The position numbers were made by a program, and so were the translations under genes. From positions 430,169 through 494,168 of the forward strand of contig BDDD01000532.1 of NCBI GenBank assembly GCA_001972305.1: a stretch of 64,000 bases of DNA, written 5' to 3'. The DNA comes from Cephalotus follicularis. Taxonomy: Eukaryota > Streptophyta > Magnoliopsida > Oxalidales > Cephalotaceae. The notes beneath the pieces are model-generated. The model did no database searches. It was not told the origin of the DNA and saw nothing but the letters and a program-made list of their open reading frames with translations. Of the stretch, positions 36,753 through 48,087 are shown one piece after another. The stretch's first letter is position 1. Each line of letters begins with the position of its first letter.

Positions 36753-37949
36753 CTCAGGCCTCAAACCAACATGGGAGACAAAATGCAATGCTATGAATGA
36801 ATGAGATGATCACGGATAAATAAGAACCCGCGCTGGAAGCTGAAAGAGTCGAATGGTACCTCCAATCACAACATCTAACCCTGCTGCAGCACTCGGTTCC
36901 ATAGCAAACACTCTAGCCTGAACTGTCGGAGCAGAACTCATAGGCTGCTTCCCCCTGGACTGCGAAGTCCCATGGGAAGAAGACGGTACACTAGCTTTCA
37001 GTCCCGGTGTAGGTGGTGCCCGCTGTGTCTGATCGAATCCTCTAGGACGAGAACTCCGAGGACAATCTCTAACAATGTGGTCGGAACCACCACAAACCAA
37101 ACAATGGCCCAAGAACCATCTGCAATTCTCAGAAGTATGGTTGGTCTTCTGACAATGCACACAAGGAACCATAGCACTCAGATTACCACTCTTAGAAAAT
37201 TTGGAGGGTATACCCTGACTAGGTGCGGAAGATCGGTCTCCTCGGCGTGTGTTCCTCTATCTGCCTCTCCTCTGAGAATGGGACGGATTCCCGCTATCCC
37301 GATTGCTACCCTGGGAACCAGGTGAGGGGCTACTATTAGTCTTCTGTGATTTAGCACTACCACTATCACTACCACTCTGCCAAGAAGAAGGAGTAGGCTT
37401 GGTACGGGCTATATTTCTCATATGTTTAGCCTCAGCTGCAATATCTTCAAGCTACATAGCTCGGGAAGAAATATCCAATATGTAGGTCAACCCAAAGAGT
37501 GGGTCAGTTGCCTCCTCAAATCCAATCTCAGCCCCCGGAGGAACTTCTTTGCTCTATGCTCTTGGCTTACCACCAAGTACGGGGCATATCGGGCTAGTTG
37601 CGTGATCCTCGCCTCGTACTCAGCAACCGTCATGCTTCCTTGTACCAAGTTAGAAAATTCAATCTCTCTTATGTCTGTCTCTACCTGAGGGTAGTACCTT
37701 GCATTGAATTCTCTTTTGAAGGCATCCCAAGCGCAGACTGTACCATTCCTTGTCCAATCTGTGTTAACCATAGCCCACCAGTGGTCAACTTCTCCTTGGA
37801 GCATATACACTGCCAATACCAATATCTGTTCACTATCACATCTCATGACTTCAAAGGTCTTCTCCAAAAGGGTTAGCCAAGACTCAGCAAGAGCAGGATC
37901 AGGAAGTCCTCCAGATGCTGGAGGCTGCAACTTTAGGAAACGGCTCAAG
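36753..37949 (-). pseudogene. Second Tekay gag-protease fragment
   Basis: Closely related to 34417-35600. It holds part of the protease leader, both CCHC knuckles (CVHCQKTNHTSENC and CLVCGGSDHIVRDC, the first intact unlike the neighbouring copy), a frame break near 37250, and the gag core (KKFLRGLRLDLRRQL). At about 37949 the gag N-terminus is deleted, with CGGCTCAAG joined to leader sequence. No RT is present. Confidence 0.87.
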
Positions 37950-38100
37950 AACGGGATGATCAGATGCAATCACTTTCAATTCCAATATCAATCTCTTTTC
38001 CAATAACAATAGCATGAATAAGCAAGAACACATATCATGCAAATCCATTCAGTAACTCTCAATCAATGCATTAATATACTTAGCTAGCAGGCCGACCAAT

Positions 38101-38113
38101 GTCTCTGATACCA
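38101..38113 (-). promoter_or_regulatory. Primer binding site, second Tekay unit
   Basis: Minus strand TGGTATCAGAGAC, identical to the sites at 36022 and 61362, three bases from the LTR edge at 38117. Confidence 0.88.
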
Positions 38114-38116
38114 TAC

Positions 38117-40686
38117 TGTAACACCCCGCCCCCACAGGGCGGACACGTGGCATTACTCCTAATCCAATATACAATACAATGGTCGGGACTAGCAATATAA
38201 AAAAATGAAAAACTTTAAAACTTTGCAATACATATCATCTGTGGAAGATACAATACACTGATCCATACATATGATGCAATACAATACAAATCCTTTACAA
38301 TACAAGTCTTTTACAATACATTATCAATCTTTCAATACAGTATTTCAATGCAATACATTCCAATTTCCCCTACAATGTCTCACAACTAGCTCCGCGGTAC
38401 CCAAGCAGTCATGCGATCAATCAAGTCTTCAGTCCTTCAGTCCACTGCTACCTGCTGCCCTACCTATGCCGCACACAAAGGTACAATACAGCCCCTCCCA
38501 AAGGATGGGGTTAGCCACATTGGCTAAGCAGAAGCCTCATGCAGCATGTATGCATGTACAATGTGCAATATCGGTGACAATCTATACAATATCAATGTGC
38601 GGTGTACAATATCAATGCATGACATGGCAAATGCATGTGTACAGTTGGCGATCAAACTACCCGTATGACAATGGCCCATAACAGAGCATACGGATAGGAT
38701 CTATAACAATCAATCAATCAATAGAAGACATTCGATGGTGGTGTATAAAACACTCAATCAATCAATCAATATCCTATAGAGCATACGACCGGTGTCAATG
38801 CAATGTCAATAAGTTAGCAATGATCAATCCCACGGAAGGTAGTCCTTCAAAAAGGGTGGGAGATCTATCTACGGTTCTCAGACTGATCAGGTCAGGAACT
38901 CATAGATCCTCCAGCCTATGGCTGGGTCAATAAAATCTCGATGAGCTACAACTGAGGGAGCTACTGATACCGTTAGGGAGCTACGGCCCGCAAGGGAGCA
39001 TCAATCGACAATAAATCGGTACCGCTCATCAGCGGGTCAATACAATACGATAACTGAAATGATCGATGGAATAGGTGGACAGAGTCAACAACCTAACCTG
39101 CCGACAAGAATCATAAGGTCGCTCTATAGGATCCATACAATACAATCAATCAATCAAGTCAATACAATGTAAGTAAAGTCAATAAGTGGTGGTGTCTAAT
39201 GGAGAAATGGGAACGTGCATCCATCGTATCGACTTAGACTCACAACAACACTCATGACTCAAGCAATCGATCAATGTATCAATACAACGTCGAAGCAAAG
39301 TCAATAAGTGGTGCTGCCTAATGGAGGGATGGGAACGTGCGTCCATTTTACCGACTTAGACTCGCAACAACACTCATGACTCAAGGAATCAATTAATCAA
39401 TCAATTCATAGCCGCTAGGCGGTGACAATCGAATCGAGGGAATAGGAATGAACATCTATTTGGTCAATGAGAGTCACTGAGTCGTCACCTATGGCCCAAG
39501 ATGTCACTCTATCAATCTATCAATTCGATCTTTGAAAACCATTGGAAACTGTGTTTTAAACGCTTGAATACCTCAAGTGAGGTTCCGGTCAAGCGGCAAT
39601 GTGAAAAGGGTTGAAAAACCAACTTTAACAGTTAAAAATTCCACTCAGCCCGAAAGGCATCGATGTCCTTAACAAAAGACGTCGATGCGTATCAGGGCAT
39701 GCTTTTGAAAAAGGTAGAAAGACGTCGATGTCTTTCAAAGACGTCGATGTCTTTCTCAATTTGGCCGAAGACATCGATGTCCTTGGACAAAGACGTCGAC
39801 GCGTTTCAATGAAAATGGTCTAGGAATGCGCATCGATGTCTCGCGTCGACGCCTTCTCTGAGGAAAGGCATCTCAAGCAAAAGACGTTGACGCATTTCAA
39901 AGACGTCGATGTCTTTGCTACGAAATCAAGGAGGCTGCATCCCAAAGCGGAAATCATCGATGTCCATGGGCAAAGGGATCGATGTCTTTGTTGGGAATAA
40001 CCGATTTTTCTACAGAAAACCAGCAATTTTCAAGCCAAAATCCCATCAAATCCATTCTTTAAGAAACCAAGGGTTAAAAATCATTCTTTAAGGTTAGTGG
40101 AACTAGTTACAACCTTCAATTTAATATTTCAATCTTTCTATTAACAATTAGGTCAAGAATTTACTAAAAACCCTAAAAACCCCAATTTACATTCAATTCA
40201 ATCATTCAATCAGTCATTCAATCAATCAATCAATGAAGCACTTGGCAATTCAGTAAAGAAGTCCTACCTGTCAATGAAGCTTCAAAAGTTGAGCTCCCAA
40301 TCAATCGATCGGCAGAAATCTCCCAATAATCCGCTACTTTCTTGTTCAATCGGTAAGCCACCACTTGTAATCGGTGTCCTTGTTGAAGGAGCTGCAAATC
40401 CGGCTGTAAGAGAGGAAGATGGAGCCTCCAGCTAGAGAGAGGGAGGGAGAAGGATAGAGAGAGGGAGAAGAATGTGTGAAATGAGAGAGTGAGAATTGAC
40501 TTATATAGTCGATTCGGTCAACTCTCCGAAACTCAGCTCAAAGTCCCGACTATACATGCATAAAACCAATACAATCTCAATAAGCATAAGAATACCTCAA
40601 TTCAATACTACACCATATGGTCCGATACAGTACAATACGGTACGATGTATGCATGAACATTACAAAAGGGAATTCGGGTCGTCACA
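38117..40686 (-). mobile_element. Full-length 5' LTR of Tekay multimer
   Basis: About 2570 bp from TGTAACACCCCGCC to GGGTCGTCACA. Contains the CAATCAAT runs, the GGGAGCTAC repeats and a long GACGTC palindrome cluster (39650-39970). It is the most complete LTR of this element and ends at the CACGT duplication. Confidence 0.9.
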
Positions 40687-40762
40687 CACGTGGAGGTTTC
40701 CGAAAGGAGGCTTGTCACGTGATGGTCACATCCGTCTCGGTAGGGACGGGTGTGACAAATCA

Positions 40763-41154
40763 TCAAAGTTTAAATGTCTGGCATCTCGGAGACGTGCCAA
40801 GATGGAAGTGTTTAATCCTTGTCTTATTAATGGTTTAATGGTTACTTGAACTAACGCAAAATGAATATATTTAAAGTTTTTAGCTAATTCTTTAATGGTT
40901 TTCTCATCTAATAATTGGATATTTTATTGAGTTTTAGTAATTTTTATAGTTTGTTCAATTGTTTGAATTCTTTCTGTAAAATTAAAAGGATTAAATGGAT
41001 TATATTTATAAATTTATTTGTTTGAAATCTTTGGGGGTTTCCAATTTTGTCATTATTTTATTCTTTCATCTAATTCTTTATCTCTATTAGAATTATTACC
41101 AGTTTCTGAACCACTATATGATCTCAAAGATATAGCTCTACATAATTTATTCAT
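40763..41154 (-). pseudogene. ORF1 N-terminus and movement protein start (type B)
   Basis: The ATG at 41154 opens MNKLCRAISLRSYSGSE, followed by DKELDERIK, two stop-containing spots, then the start of the movement protein (YKYNPFNPFNFTERIQTI, KYIHFALVQVTIKPL, LNTSILARLRDARHLN). It continues directly into 28072 across the nested insertion; the AATCA duplication starts at 40758. The same N-terminus is at 51343-51683. Broken by at least two stops. Confidence 0.85.
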
Positions 41155-41380
41155 ATTAATTAATTTTTAAAGAATGTGTGCATACATTCTGTTTAGTATT
41201 GAAGTGTGTAATAAATTAGTAATGCCCACTATTTGAATCGTTTCTAAGAAAACAAATGTTTTTAAATATATAAGCCTTGTTGAGTGTGCATGCATTCTAA
41301 AAACTTTTATAACTATTTAAAATCAGAAAGCTTAAGAGTTTTTCGATGATCTACTGGGACTTACACTCCGTCTTCCCTGT
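41155..41380 (-). promoter_or_regulatory. Rearranged viral leader
   Basis: The part nearest 41345-41380 (GATCTACTGGGACTTACAC) matches the leader just downstream of the primer site in the other copies. 41167-41340 is different and includes a second copy of promoter-like sequence (ATATATAAGCCTTGTTGAGTG). The primer site itself is missing because the leader is joined at about 41381 to ORF2B. Confidence 0.6.
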
Positions 41381-42129
41381 AAAGGTGTTGAATGCTTCTA
41401 TAATGGGAGAGGGTAAATTTTTTTCAGTAGGTCTATAGAAGCACCACCAGTCTACAAACCAATAGGGAATAGTTTGTTTTTTAAATGTTATATCAAAAGA
41501 GAAAAACCATGAATGTCTATCTTCAATGTTTTAGAAAAGGAAAGTATTTTTCCAAGCATCCATGTAGTCAAAATAGTTATAAATAGGTAAATCAAATGAT
41601 GTCGTAAATTGTTTGAAATAATGAGGATTTTGTCCCCATTCTGAAAGGGTTAAAATCTTTTAAATGAATACTGATGTATGAGTGATTAATCCTGGGTTTT
41701 TTGGATCAGATTTTGGGTTAATTTTTATGGAATCAGTACCAACGAGAATAAACTCATAATAAGTTTGGGCCTTTTGGGCATGGTTATTGTAATAATGTCA
41801 GTCTGGGTAAAAGACTCTTTTTGTAATGTCTAAAGGAGTTTGATAGTTTTTTCTGAACTCGGGCTCGATGAAGAAAACGAATTCAGTATATGGATTTTTT
41901 ATGTGTCTATAAATGATTTTACTGGGATCTTGGGTAGAGATTGAATTTGGTGTACCAGTATGAGTGATGTTTGAATTTTTTACAACATCTGAATACACAG
42001 TGGTTAATGGTTTGGGAGGTGAGATAGAGTTTTATCTATTTGAGTGTTTGTAATGGTTGGGGGTAATTGTCTTTTTTGAAGGGAATAAGATTGTTTTGTC
42101 TTGAAAGGGGTATGTGATTTTGATGACAT
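41381..42129 (-). pseudogene. ORF2B N-terminal two-thirds, copy 2
   Basis: Starts at ATG 42129 and follows the copy at 16694-17891 (FFIEPEFRKNYQTPL, the EWGQNPHYFKQF region, RHSWFFSF). It stops at a deletion junction at 41381 that removes the C-terminus, the intergenic region and the primer site. A frameshift near 42025 and others interrupt it. Confidence 0.75.
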
Positions 42130-42589
42130 TGTTGCTGCAAAGAGAAAATACAGAGATTAGAAAAATTGAAATGGGATGTAAACAAAAAATAATATTGGGT
42201 TCTAATTTTTAGTTGTGTTACAAGTAGTGCCAATAATACAATTATTACAATTACAGGTTTTAATATTTGAATTGTCAGAATTAGTTTCAGATTCTGAAGT
42301 AGAGTTTTTTATGACCTGATTTTTTGTTGAGGAGGTTGAGAAATAATCACTTTCTCCTTCATCAAGACTTTGATTATCAATAATTTTAAATAATTGATTT
42401 TTATGATCTTCGGACAAATCTAGTTTTTTTTATTTGCTTTCTAATTTTACAATATCTTGCTATATGACCTGGTTTACCACAATTGTAACAAGTTTTTGGA
42501 TATGTTTTTTGAAAATCATTGTTGGATTTTTGGAAATTATTTTTAAAATAAGTTTTTCGTTTATTGGGTTTTCTATAGTATTTTGGTTT
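42130..42589 (-). pseudogene. Capsid C-terminus with CCHC knuckle, copy 2
   Basis: Encodes SKPKYYRKPNKRKTYF, the knuckle CYNCGKPGHIARYC, and the acidic and Cys-rich end (CNCNNCIIGTTC) before ORF2B, exactly as at 17892-18314. At 42589 it is fused to intergenic sequence, so movement protein and capsid core are absent from this unit. A frameshift lies near 42425. Confidence 0.85.
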
Positions 42590-43735
42590 AGACACAAACA
42601 AGAAAGATATAAAGATAAAACAGAAAAGCACATACAAAGAAAATAAAAGGAAAGGTAGGAGAAGAGATATTTAAATACTGGAATTGAAATAATAATTATA
42701 TTGACTGAAAATATATAAATGACTGGTAGTAAATTAAATACTGAATTGAAATAACTGGAATTGGAAATACTGAAACTAAATTCAATTAATTGAAAGCAAT
42801 TGATATGAAGAAGTTAAATGGAAAAGGTTCCACGTTAGATGGATCCCTTTGAATACTTGAATTTAAGACAGTTGATATGGAAAAGGCACCACACTACCTA
42901 GCGGTGAAACGCCTGCGAGATGGTTCTTTTCAATACTGAAAATAAATGACTGAATTAAAGTTTAAGTTACCACTCTGTCAGGCGGTACAACCGTCCTTAT
43001 AGATTGATCTTAAACAGAATTGATAAATTACTGTAATGAAATACTAAATTTAAATAACTTTCTCCACACTATCAGACGGATAAACCGATCATGTCGATGG
43101 ATAAGTTAGAACAATTGATAAATTGTTTTGCCTTTATTCAAAGAATCTTACCGGAATAGTTGCTGGAAAACTCAATGAACAGTGGCTAAACTCAATGAAT
43201 AGTTATCAGAAAACTTAATGAATAGTTAACATAATACTCAATCAATAGTACAACATAAATAGTAAAACATAACAATACTTAATATGAAATATGTAGAAAG
43301 GTTACATAAATTTAAAACTTACATGGATACGGAGTATGTACAGAACTTACATGAAATGTTTGCCTAAACTTATGCCGGAATGCTTACAATACTTCAATAC
43401 TGAATGGTTACAACACTCAAGTGTTTACACTTAGGCTCTAAGTGTTTACAATTAGAGAGAAATGGTTGAAGAATGGAAAGACTTGTGCAAGGGGAACTAA
43501 ACTTGTAAGAAAAGAAGCTTAGGAAATCAAGACTTGTGTGTGGAACTTCTCTTGCTGAATGAGTAATGAAGTCTTAGTATATATAAGTCTTGTTGAGTGG
43601 GTTTACTATTTGTGAATAGTAACTTGTCTTGTGGAATTACTGTTCATGAATAGTATCTTGTCTCCTGAGTGCTTGAAATAGTGAATGGCGGCTATGACGT
43701 TGACGTTTCTGCCACAATTTGTATTGATCTTCTTT
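42590..43735 (-). promoter_or_regulatory. Viral intergenic region downstream of ORF2A (copy 2)
   Basis: Nearly the same as 52010-53140 (following a type B unit), although it follows a type A unit, so both unit types share this region. A TATATATA box on the minus strand lies at 43578-43586, with possible transcription start about 30 bases downstream. The leader contains inverted repeats (GTCAGGCGGTAC / ACCGTCC). It is cut at 42590 before reaching the primer site. Confidence 0.75.
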
Positions 43736-43773
43736 GTTTTGCTGAGTGGAATGCCTTGTCGGGCGAGTTTCTC

Positions 43774-45438
43774 TTACTTTCTCATCCACTGATTGTGGGT
43801 TTTATTTTCTGAGAATGTTTTGTAGTAATTAGGGTTTTCAAATATATCTTTTTTATAAAAATTTATCAACGGGTCGTAATCTGTTTGATCTTTGAAACTG
43901 ATGTGAATTTGGGTTTGAAATGAATAATTTTTTTTGTATTTGATCTTCAGTGACAAGCCTGAAGTTGAAAGGAAGGAAGTAATGGTTCCAGTTAGTAGCA
44001 ATTGTTTTTGCTTTCCAATGGTGAATTTGTGTTTGAAGAGGACGGGAGCAATCCCAAAGTCCCATGTTATTGAGTTGTGGGATATGGTTGTATCCTTGAA
44101 TTTATATTAGATGTCTGGCAGGTTGTATGTCGTAGATGAATTCTGGAGTTGTGGATGTGATTGTTGCTTCGATGCTTTGGAATCCTCGAAACATCAGATC
44201 TGATCCAATAGTTGCTATCTTTCTTCCAAAACATTGGAAGTGGCTATAATCAGTGAAAATGATTTGTTGAAGCATTCCATGGTCCATGAGGAATTGTGGA
44301 GTAATCGTTTTGTTTTGGAAAATGTATTCTTTGGGTCTTGATAGATCCCAACAGGCTGTGTAAATTGTATATGCCAAATGGCATGTACAAGAATAATGTT
44401 CTAATGGTACGTTTCGACAAGTGTCTAGTATTTCCGGGCACTCAATTTGTTGGTTATTTGGAAAATAGTAAGATAAGTGGATAGCAGACATTTTTGGAAA
44501 TTCAACAGGATTTGAAAGAATGTGTCTAAGGAAGTCTTGAATTACCTGAAAATTGTTGAGTACATTATGGTGTCTCAATCTTTGAATGGTTTCTATGACT
44601 CCTTGAAGGTTGTATTCTCTAAAATTTTTGAAAATAGTGTTTGGGAAGAAGAATGCTCTAGAATTTCTTATCTCTATCTCAGTGGGGGATAAAGATTTTT
44701 TCCCACTTTCTTCTATCTCAGTAGGAGATGGAAGTTTTCTCTTTCTTGTTGTTTCTGTTGCTCTGTCAAATGGCAGTGTTTCCATTGTTGTTGGTTTTTC
44801 TACGAATGAATGAAAAATTGAAGTCCTTTTATATGGTTCTGGATGAGTGGGTTTATCATAGTTGAATAGTAATGGAATCTTCACACACAATGTTTCCATG
44901 CGCACAAGATAAAATTTAATAGCTTCGTACACAAGAATCTTATCAAGCACATGCAATAATTTTGAATATTTTTCTAATGTTTGTGTCACATTTTTCTTTG
45001 TCTTAGTGAGAGACAAAGTGTTACTCATACTTTTCTTTGCCTCAGTGGGAGACAAAGTGTCATTCATATTTTTCTTTATCTCAGTGGGAGATAAAGTGGC
45101 TTTAATGGATTCCTTTTCCTGTAAAACAAATGAGAAGATGGTTTTGCAGATAAAGGTTTTTGGAAAAAAATTTCTTTTATGTATAGAATGTTTTGCACAC
45201 AAAGTGTTATCACGTATACATAAATAAAATTCAATGGTTTCACACTCAAGAAATTTTTTAAATGTATATAATGATGTTAAAGGGTTAAGTGTTCCATTTC
45301 TTTGCAAATTTCTATTTTCTATCTTAATGGGAGGTAGAAACTGGTAACGGGTTTGATTGACTTTGAAAAGTAGATATAATTTCCTGCAATCTTGAAAAAG
45401 TTTGTTCATATCTTCAGAAAATATTAAATTAGCTTTTA
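43774..45438 (-). pseudogene. ORF2A, type A accessory protein with SPTEI repeats
   Basis: A long frame on the minus strand runs to an in-frame TAA at 44102, then resumes for about 80 codons in the same frame and further in another, ending near 43774. It has no known enzymatic motif. Visible features: five SPTE/SLTK-type repeats (TLSPTEIKKN, TLSPTEAKKS, KLPSPTEIEES, SLSPTEIEIRNS), and a duplicated module (LECETIEFYLCIRDNTLC and LVYEAIKFYLVRMETLC). A conserved middle follows (NNFQVIQDFLRHI ... CPEILDTC), then a Cys/His-rich CTCHLAYTIYTACWD. The frame is entered from RT sequence because RNase H is deleted at about 45440. Role unknown. Confidence 0.7.
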
Positions 45439-45835
45439 TCAATCGAAAATGATGAATATGGATTCAAATATATCATTCATGATTTTTTGAAATTCACTGG
45501 GTGCGTTTTTTAAACCGAATGACATTACATTCCATTCATAATGACCAAATGGAGTAGTGAACACAGTTTTATATCTATCATTTTCTTGAATTTGTATTTG
45601 CCAAAATCCTGATTTTAAATTAAATTTTGAAAATAATTTTGTTTCAGTTAATCTTTTTAATAAATCTTTTTTGTTTGGAATAGAATGTCTAATACATTGT
45701 AAAGTAAATGTTTTATAATTTATGACTAATCTTGGTGTTCCTGAATTGACATAAAAGGGTGCACAATTCCAAAGGGGTTTGCTAGGCCTAATTAATAATT
45801 CATGAATTAATTCATAAGTCATTTAAATTGGTCTT
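45439..45835 (-). pseudogene. Pararetroviral RT N-terminal half (type A)
   Basis: Best-preserved viral RT segment here: PSKPLWNCAPFYVN, RLVINYKTF, PIPNKKD-like, LFSKFNLKSGFWQI, TPFGHYEWNVM and FGLKNAPSEFQKIMNDIF, all typical of Caulimoviridae. It ends just before the catalytic YIDD motif, where a deletion joins it to ORF2A. No catalytic aspartate pair remains, so it is inactive. It follows the protease in the same orientation. Confidence 0.92.
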
Positions 45836-46930
45836 ACTTTAGTGGGAATATTTTGTTCTGTAAAATCTTTTCCATATGGTAAGGACTCCATATGTCGTTT
45901 CTTGTGCCAAAAGGTATTGGGAAGATCTGAACAAAGTTTGTTAATTATGTTATTTTTTAATAAGTAAATTTTTTCTTTTATTTGTGAGGTTTGTAATTGT
46001 TGTTCAAGTTTTTTATTTGATATTTCTTGTTTCATAAAATATAAATGATTTTCTTTTATTTTCATCAAATTTACAGAATGTTCTTTAAATAAAGAAAATA
46101 TTTTTAAAAGATTAATATCTTTAGTAATGAGTTTTTCATTAAAAGCAAATAGAATTTTTCGTTGAAATATTTTTGTTGTAATTTCTTCATTTGTTATTTT
46201 AAATGGTTTAATAACTTCTAAAAATGGTTGAACTATGATTATTTCTATGTCTAAGTCTTTGACTAAGATAAATGGTTGTTTTATGCAAACATCTTCATTA
46301 TAGATATGGACATCAGAAATTTTGAATTTAACTCTAAGATTTTCACCGTTAGCAGTGGATAATCTTTGTTTAGTTTTTTCAAAGTATTTTGTTGGAATTA
46401 ATCCTTCCTGTATACAATTCATTTGTGCTCCTGGATCAATTAGAGCAATTGTTTGGAGTTTAAAAGAATCTTGTATTGTGATGGTAATGTTAATGTGCTA
46501 TTTTTGATAAGTTATTCTTTCTATTAAATGAATAAATTTGGTTGATGTTTCTTCTTGGTCTTCTAAATTAATTTCTTCATCAGAAGAAGAGGAAGTCGAA
46601 TGTTTTTGTAATAATATTTGTTCTAAATTTATAATCTGTTTCTTAGTTTTTTGTTTAAATTTTTGTAGTTCTTTTTTAATATCTTTAATTTCTTTTTGTA
46701 AATCTTGTAGAGTTATATTTTATGATGGTGGATTTTCAAATTTTTGAAATATTTTTTGAAATGTGTATGGTTGACTAGTTGATGTTGATGGTTCATTTGT
46801 TATTAAATCTTTTAATTTTAGTAAATATTCTCTTTTTAAATATGGGTCATCAATTGTATCGACTAAATTTAATAATAAATTTGATTCTTTCTGTTTGTGA
46901 GTATTTATCATACAAATAGTTTTGTTTTTA
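45836..46930 (-). pseudogene. Protease and upstream spacer (type A, copy 2)
   Basis: On the minus strand: ICMINTHKQKESN and DTIDDPYLKREYLLKLK, a coiled-coil-like LQDLQKEIKDIKKEL, then the retropepsin. Its active-site triplet is DPG (ALIDPGAQMNC) where copy 1 has DSG, which probably abolishes normal geometry. QEGLIPTKYFEKT and a Val-for-Gly change in the IIVQPFLEVI motif follow. The spacer joins directly to the movement-protein linker without capsid or knuckle, as in copy 1. A stop lies near 46720. Confidence 0.85.
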
Positions 46931-48087
46931 TTATCTTGAATTTTTAGTGTGTCGTTTTCTTTAATAATTTTTTCTGTAGAAAAATGGTTATTTTTATTTT
47001 CTTCAAACACATTTTCTTTCTCAAAATGTTTTTTGCTTTCTAAAATCTCTTCTTCAAAATTCTTTTCATCTTCAAAATATTTTTTATTTTCTTGTTGATT
47101 TTTATAAATTGGTAAATAATCGAAAAACATAACATGAGCTTTGATTTTAATCATGTACTCATACCATGCTATTCGAATATTATTTTGTTCAATCTCAGAA
47201 TATTTTTTAAAGAATCTATATCTTTTACGTAAATATTTTTCTTGAAGAAAATCTTTTCTTATTAAGTCTTTATTAATTTCAAATGGTTCATCAATTATAA
47301 TTGCCATAAGCTGAGAAGGAGGTTTCATCTCAGAATATGTTGGGGGAATAAGTTCACTAATTTTTTGAGAATCTTGAGAATTATCTTGTGTATAAATTCC
47401 TTTTAAAATACTTGACTGACTTGAAATTTCAGATAATTTAGTTTTAGTATCAAAATAATTTGTTTTTCCAGATATAATACTAGAAGTTGAAGCTCTATGT
47501 GGTTGAAATTCATAATTTTTATCTAATTTTTCATCACAAATATTTAAATAATTAAAAAATTTCTTTTAAATCTTCTGGTGTTGAATGAGTTTTGATAGTT
47601 TTATCAAACCTAATTTTTACTAATCCTTCTTCATTTTGAGTTATTGAGTGTAAAGAAGTGTTTTCAATGTTTTCTTGGTTATGTGCAATAGTGTCGGATT
47701 GTATGGACCAACCCTCAGGAATATTGATATCGCTCCATTTATTTTTTTGTGGGATTAAAATGTTTGAATCATTTGTGACACATTTCATCATTGTTGTTTC
47801 ACCTTTTAACAAATTTACTAACGATTTTGAACAAATCGAATTAGTAGCTTTGTAATGAACATGATGAATTATAGCAATAATTTCGGATCTAGGTAATATA
47901 TTGTAACCATGGAGTTTAATGTTAATCTTTAATGTTTCTAAAATATTTTTATCTGTTAAGGAAATGGTTAAATCTGGATACCCATCAAAATAGACAGGTC
48001 CATTGCCTAGACTTGTTTCAATGGCTCTAATTAAGGAATCATCAAAGTTTAAATGTCTGGCATTTCAGAGACATGCCAAGATGGAAG
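46931..48087 (-). pseudogene. Movement protein and linker (type A, copy 2)
   Basis: Nearly the same sequence as 26950-28072: VYFDGYPDLT, the HGYN...GSEIIAIIH core, LLKGETTMMKC, SDINIPEGW, then FEINKDLIRKDFLQ and MFFDYLPIYKNQQENKKYF. A one-base frameshift lies at about 47556. It differs from the type B unit only downstream: at about 46925 it leads into ICMINTHKQ and the protease, where type B leads to capsid. TGTTT at 48088-48092 is the duplication of the LTR that separates it from the ORF1 start at 51683. Confidence 0.88.

Larger units (their letters stand above)
31774..40686 (-). mobile_element. Multimeric Tekay/Del chromovirus (three LTRs, two internal regions)
   Basis: Flanked by a perfect CACGT (31769-31773 and 40687-40691) and bounded by TGTAACAC and CGTCACA. 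From left: LTR fragment, gag-pol fragment, primer site, LTR fragment, second gag-pol fragment, primer site, full LTR. All parts are on the minus strand. One integration with a single duplication but three LTRs implies unequal recombination after insertion, followed by deletions at about 33442, 36752 and 37949. The terminal TGTAACAC[CCCG..] at 31774 lacks about 20 bases just inside the tip. Neither unit encodes integrase, and neither can be autonomous. Confidence 0.9.
28073..40757 (+). mobile_element. Solo LTR split by a nested Tekay element (TSD AATCA)
   Basis: Outer LTR parts are 28073-31768 and 40692-40757, about 3.8 kb once the Tekay insertion is discounted. Duplication AATCA at 28068-28072 and 40758-40762; viral homology is continuous across it. 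It begins CGTGACACCC, probably TGTGACACCC with a T-to-C change in the terminal base, and ends GACGGGTGTGACA. The body is related to the LTR at 20284-23708 in opposite orientation, and to 48093-51337 near its GA-rich start (28240-28400). No coding sequence belongs to it; the open frames at 28207-28834 are GA/CT-rich artefacts. Confidence 0.9.
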
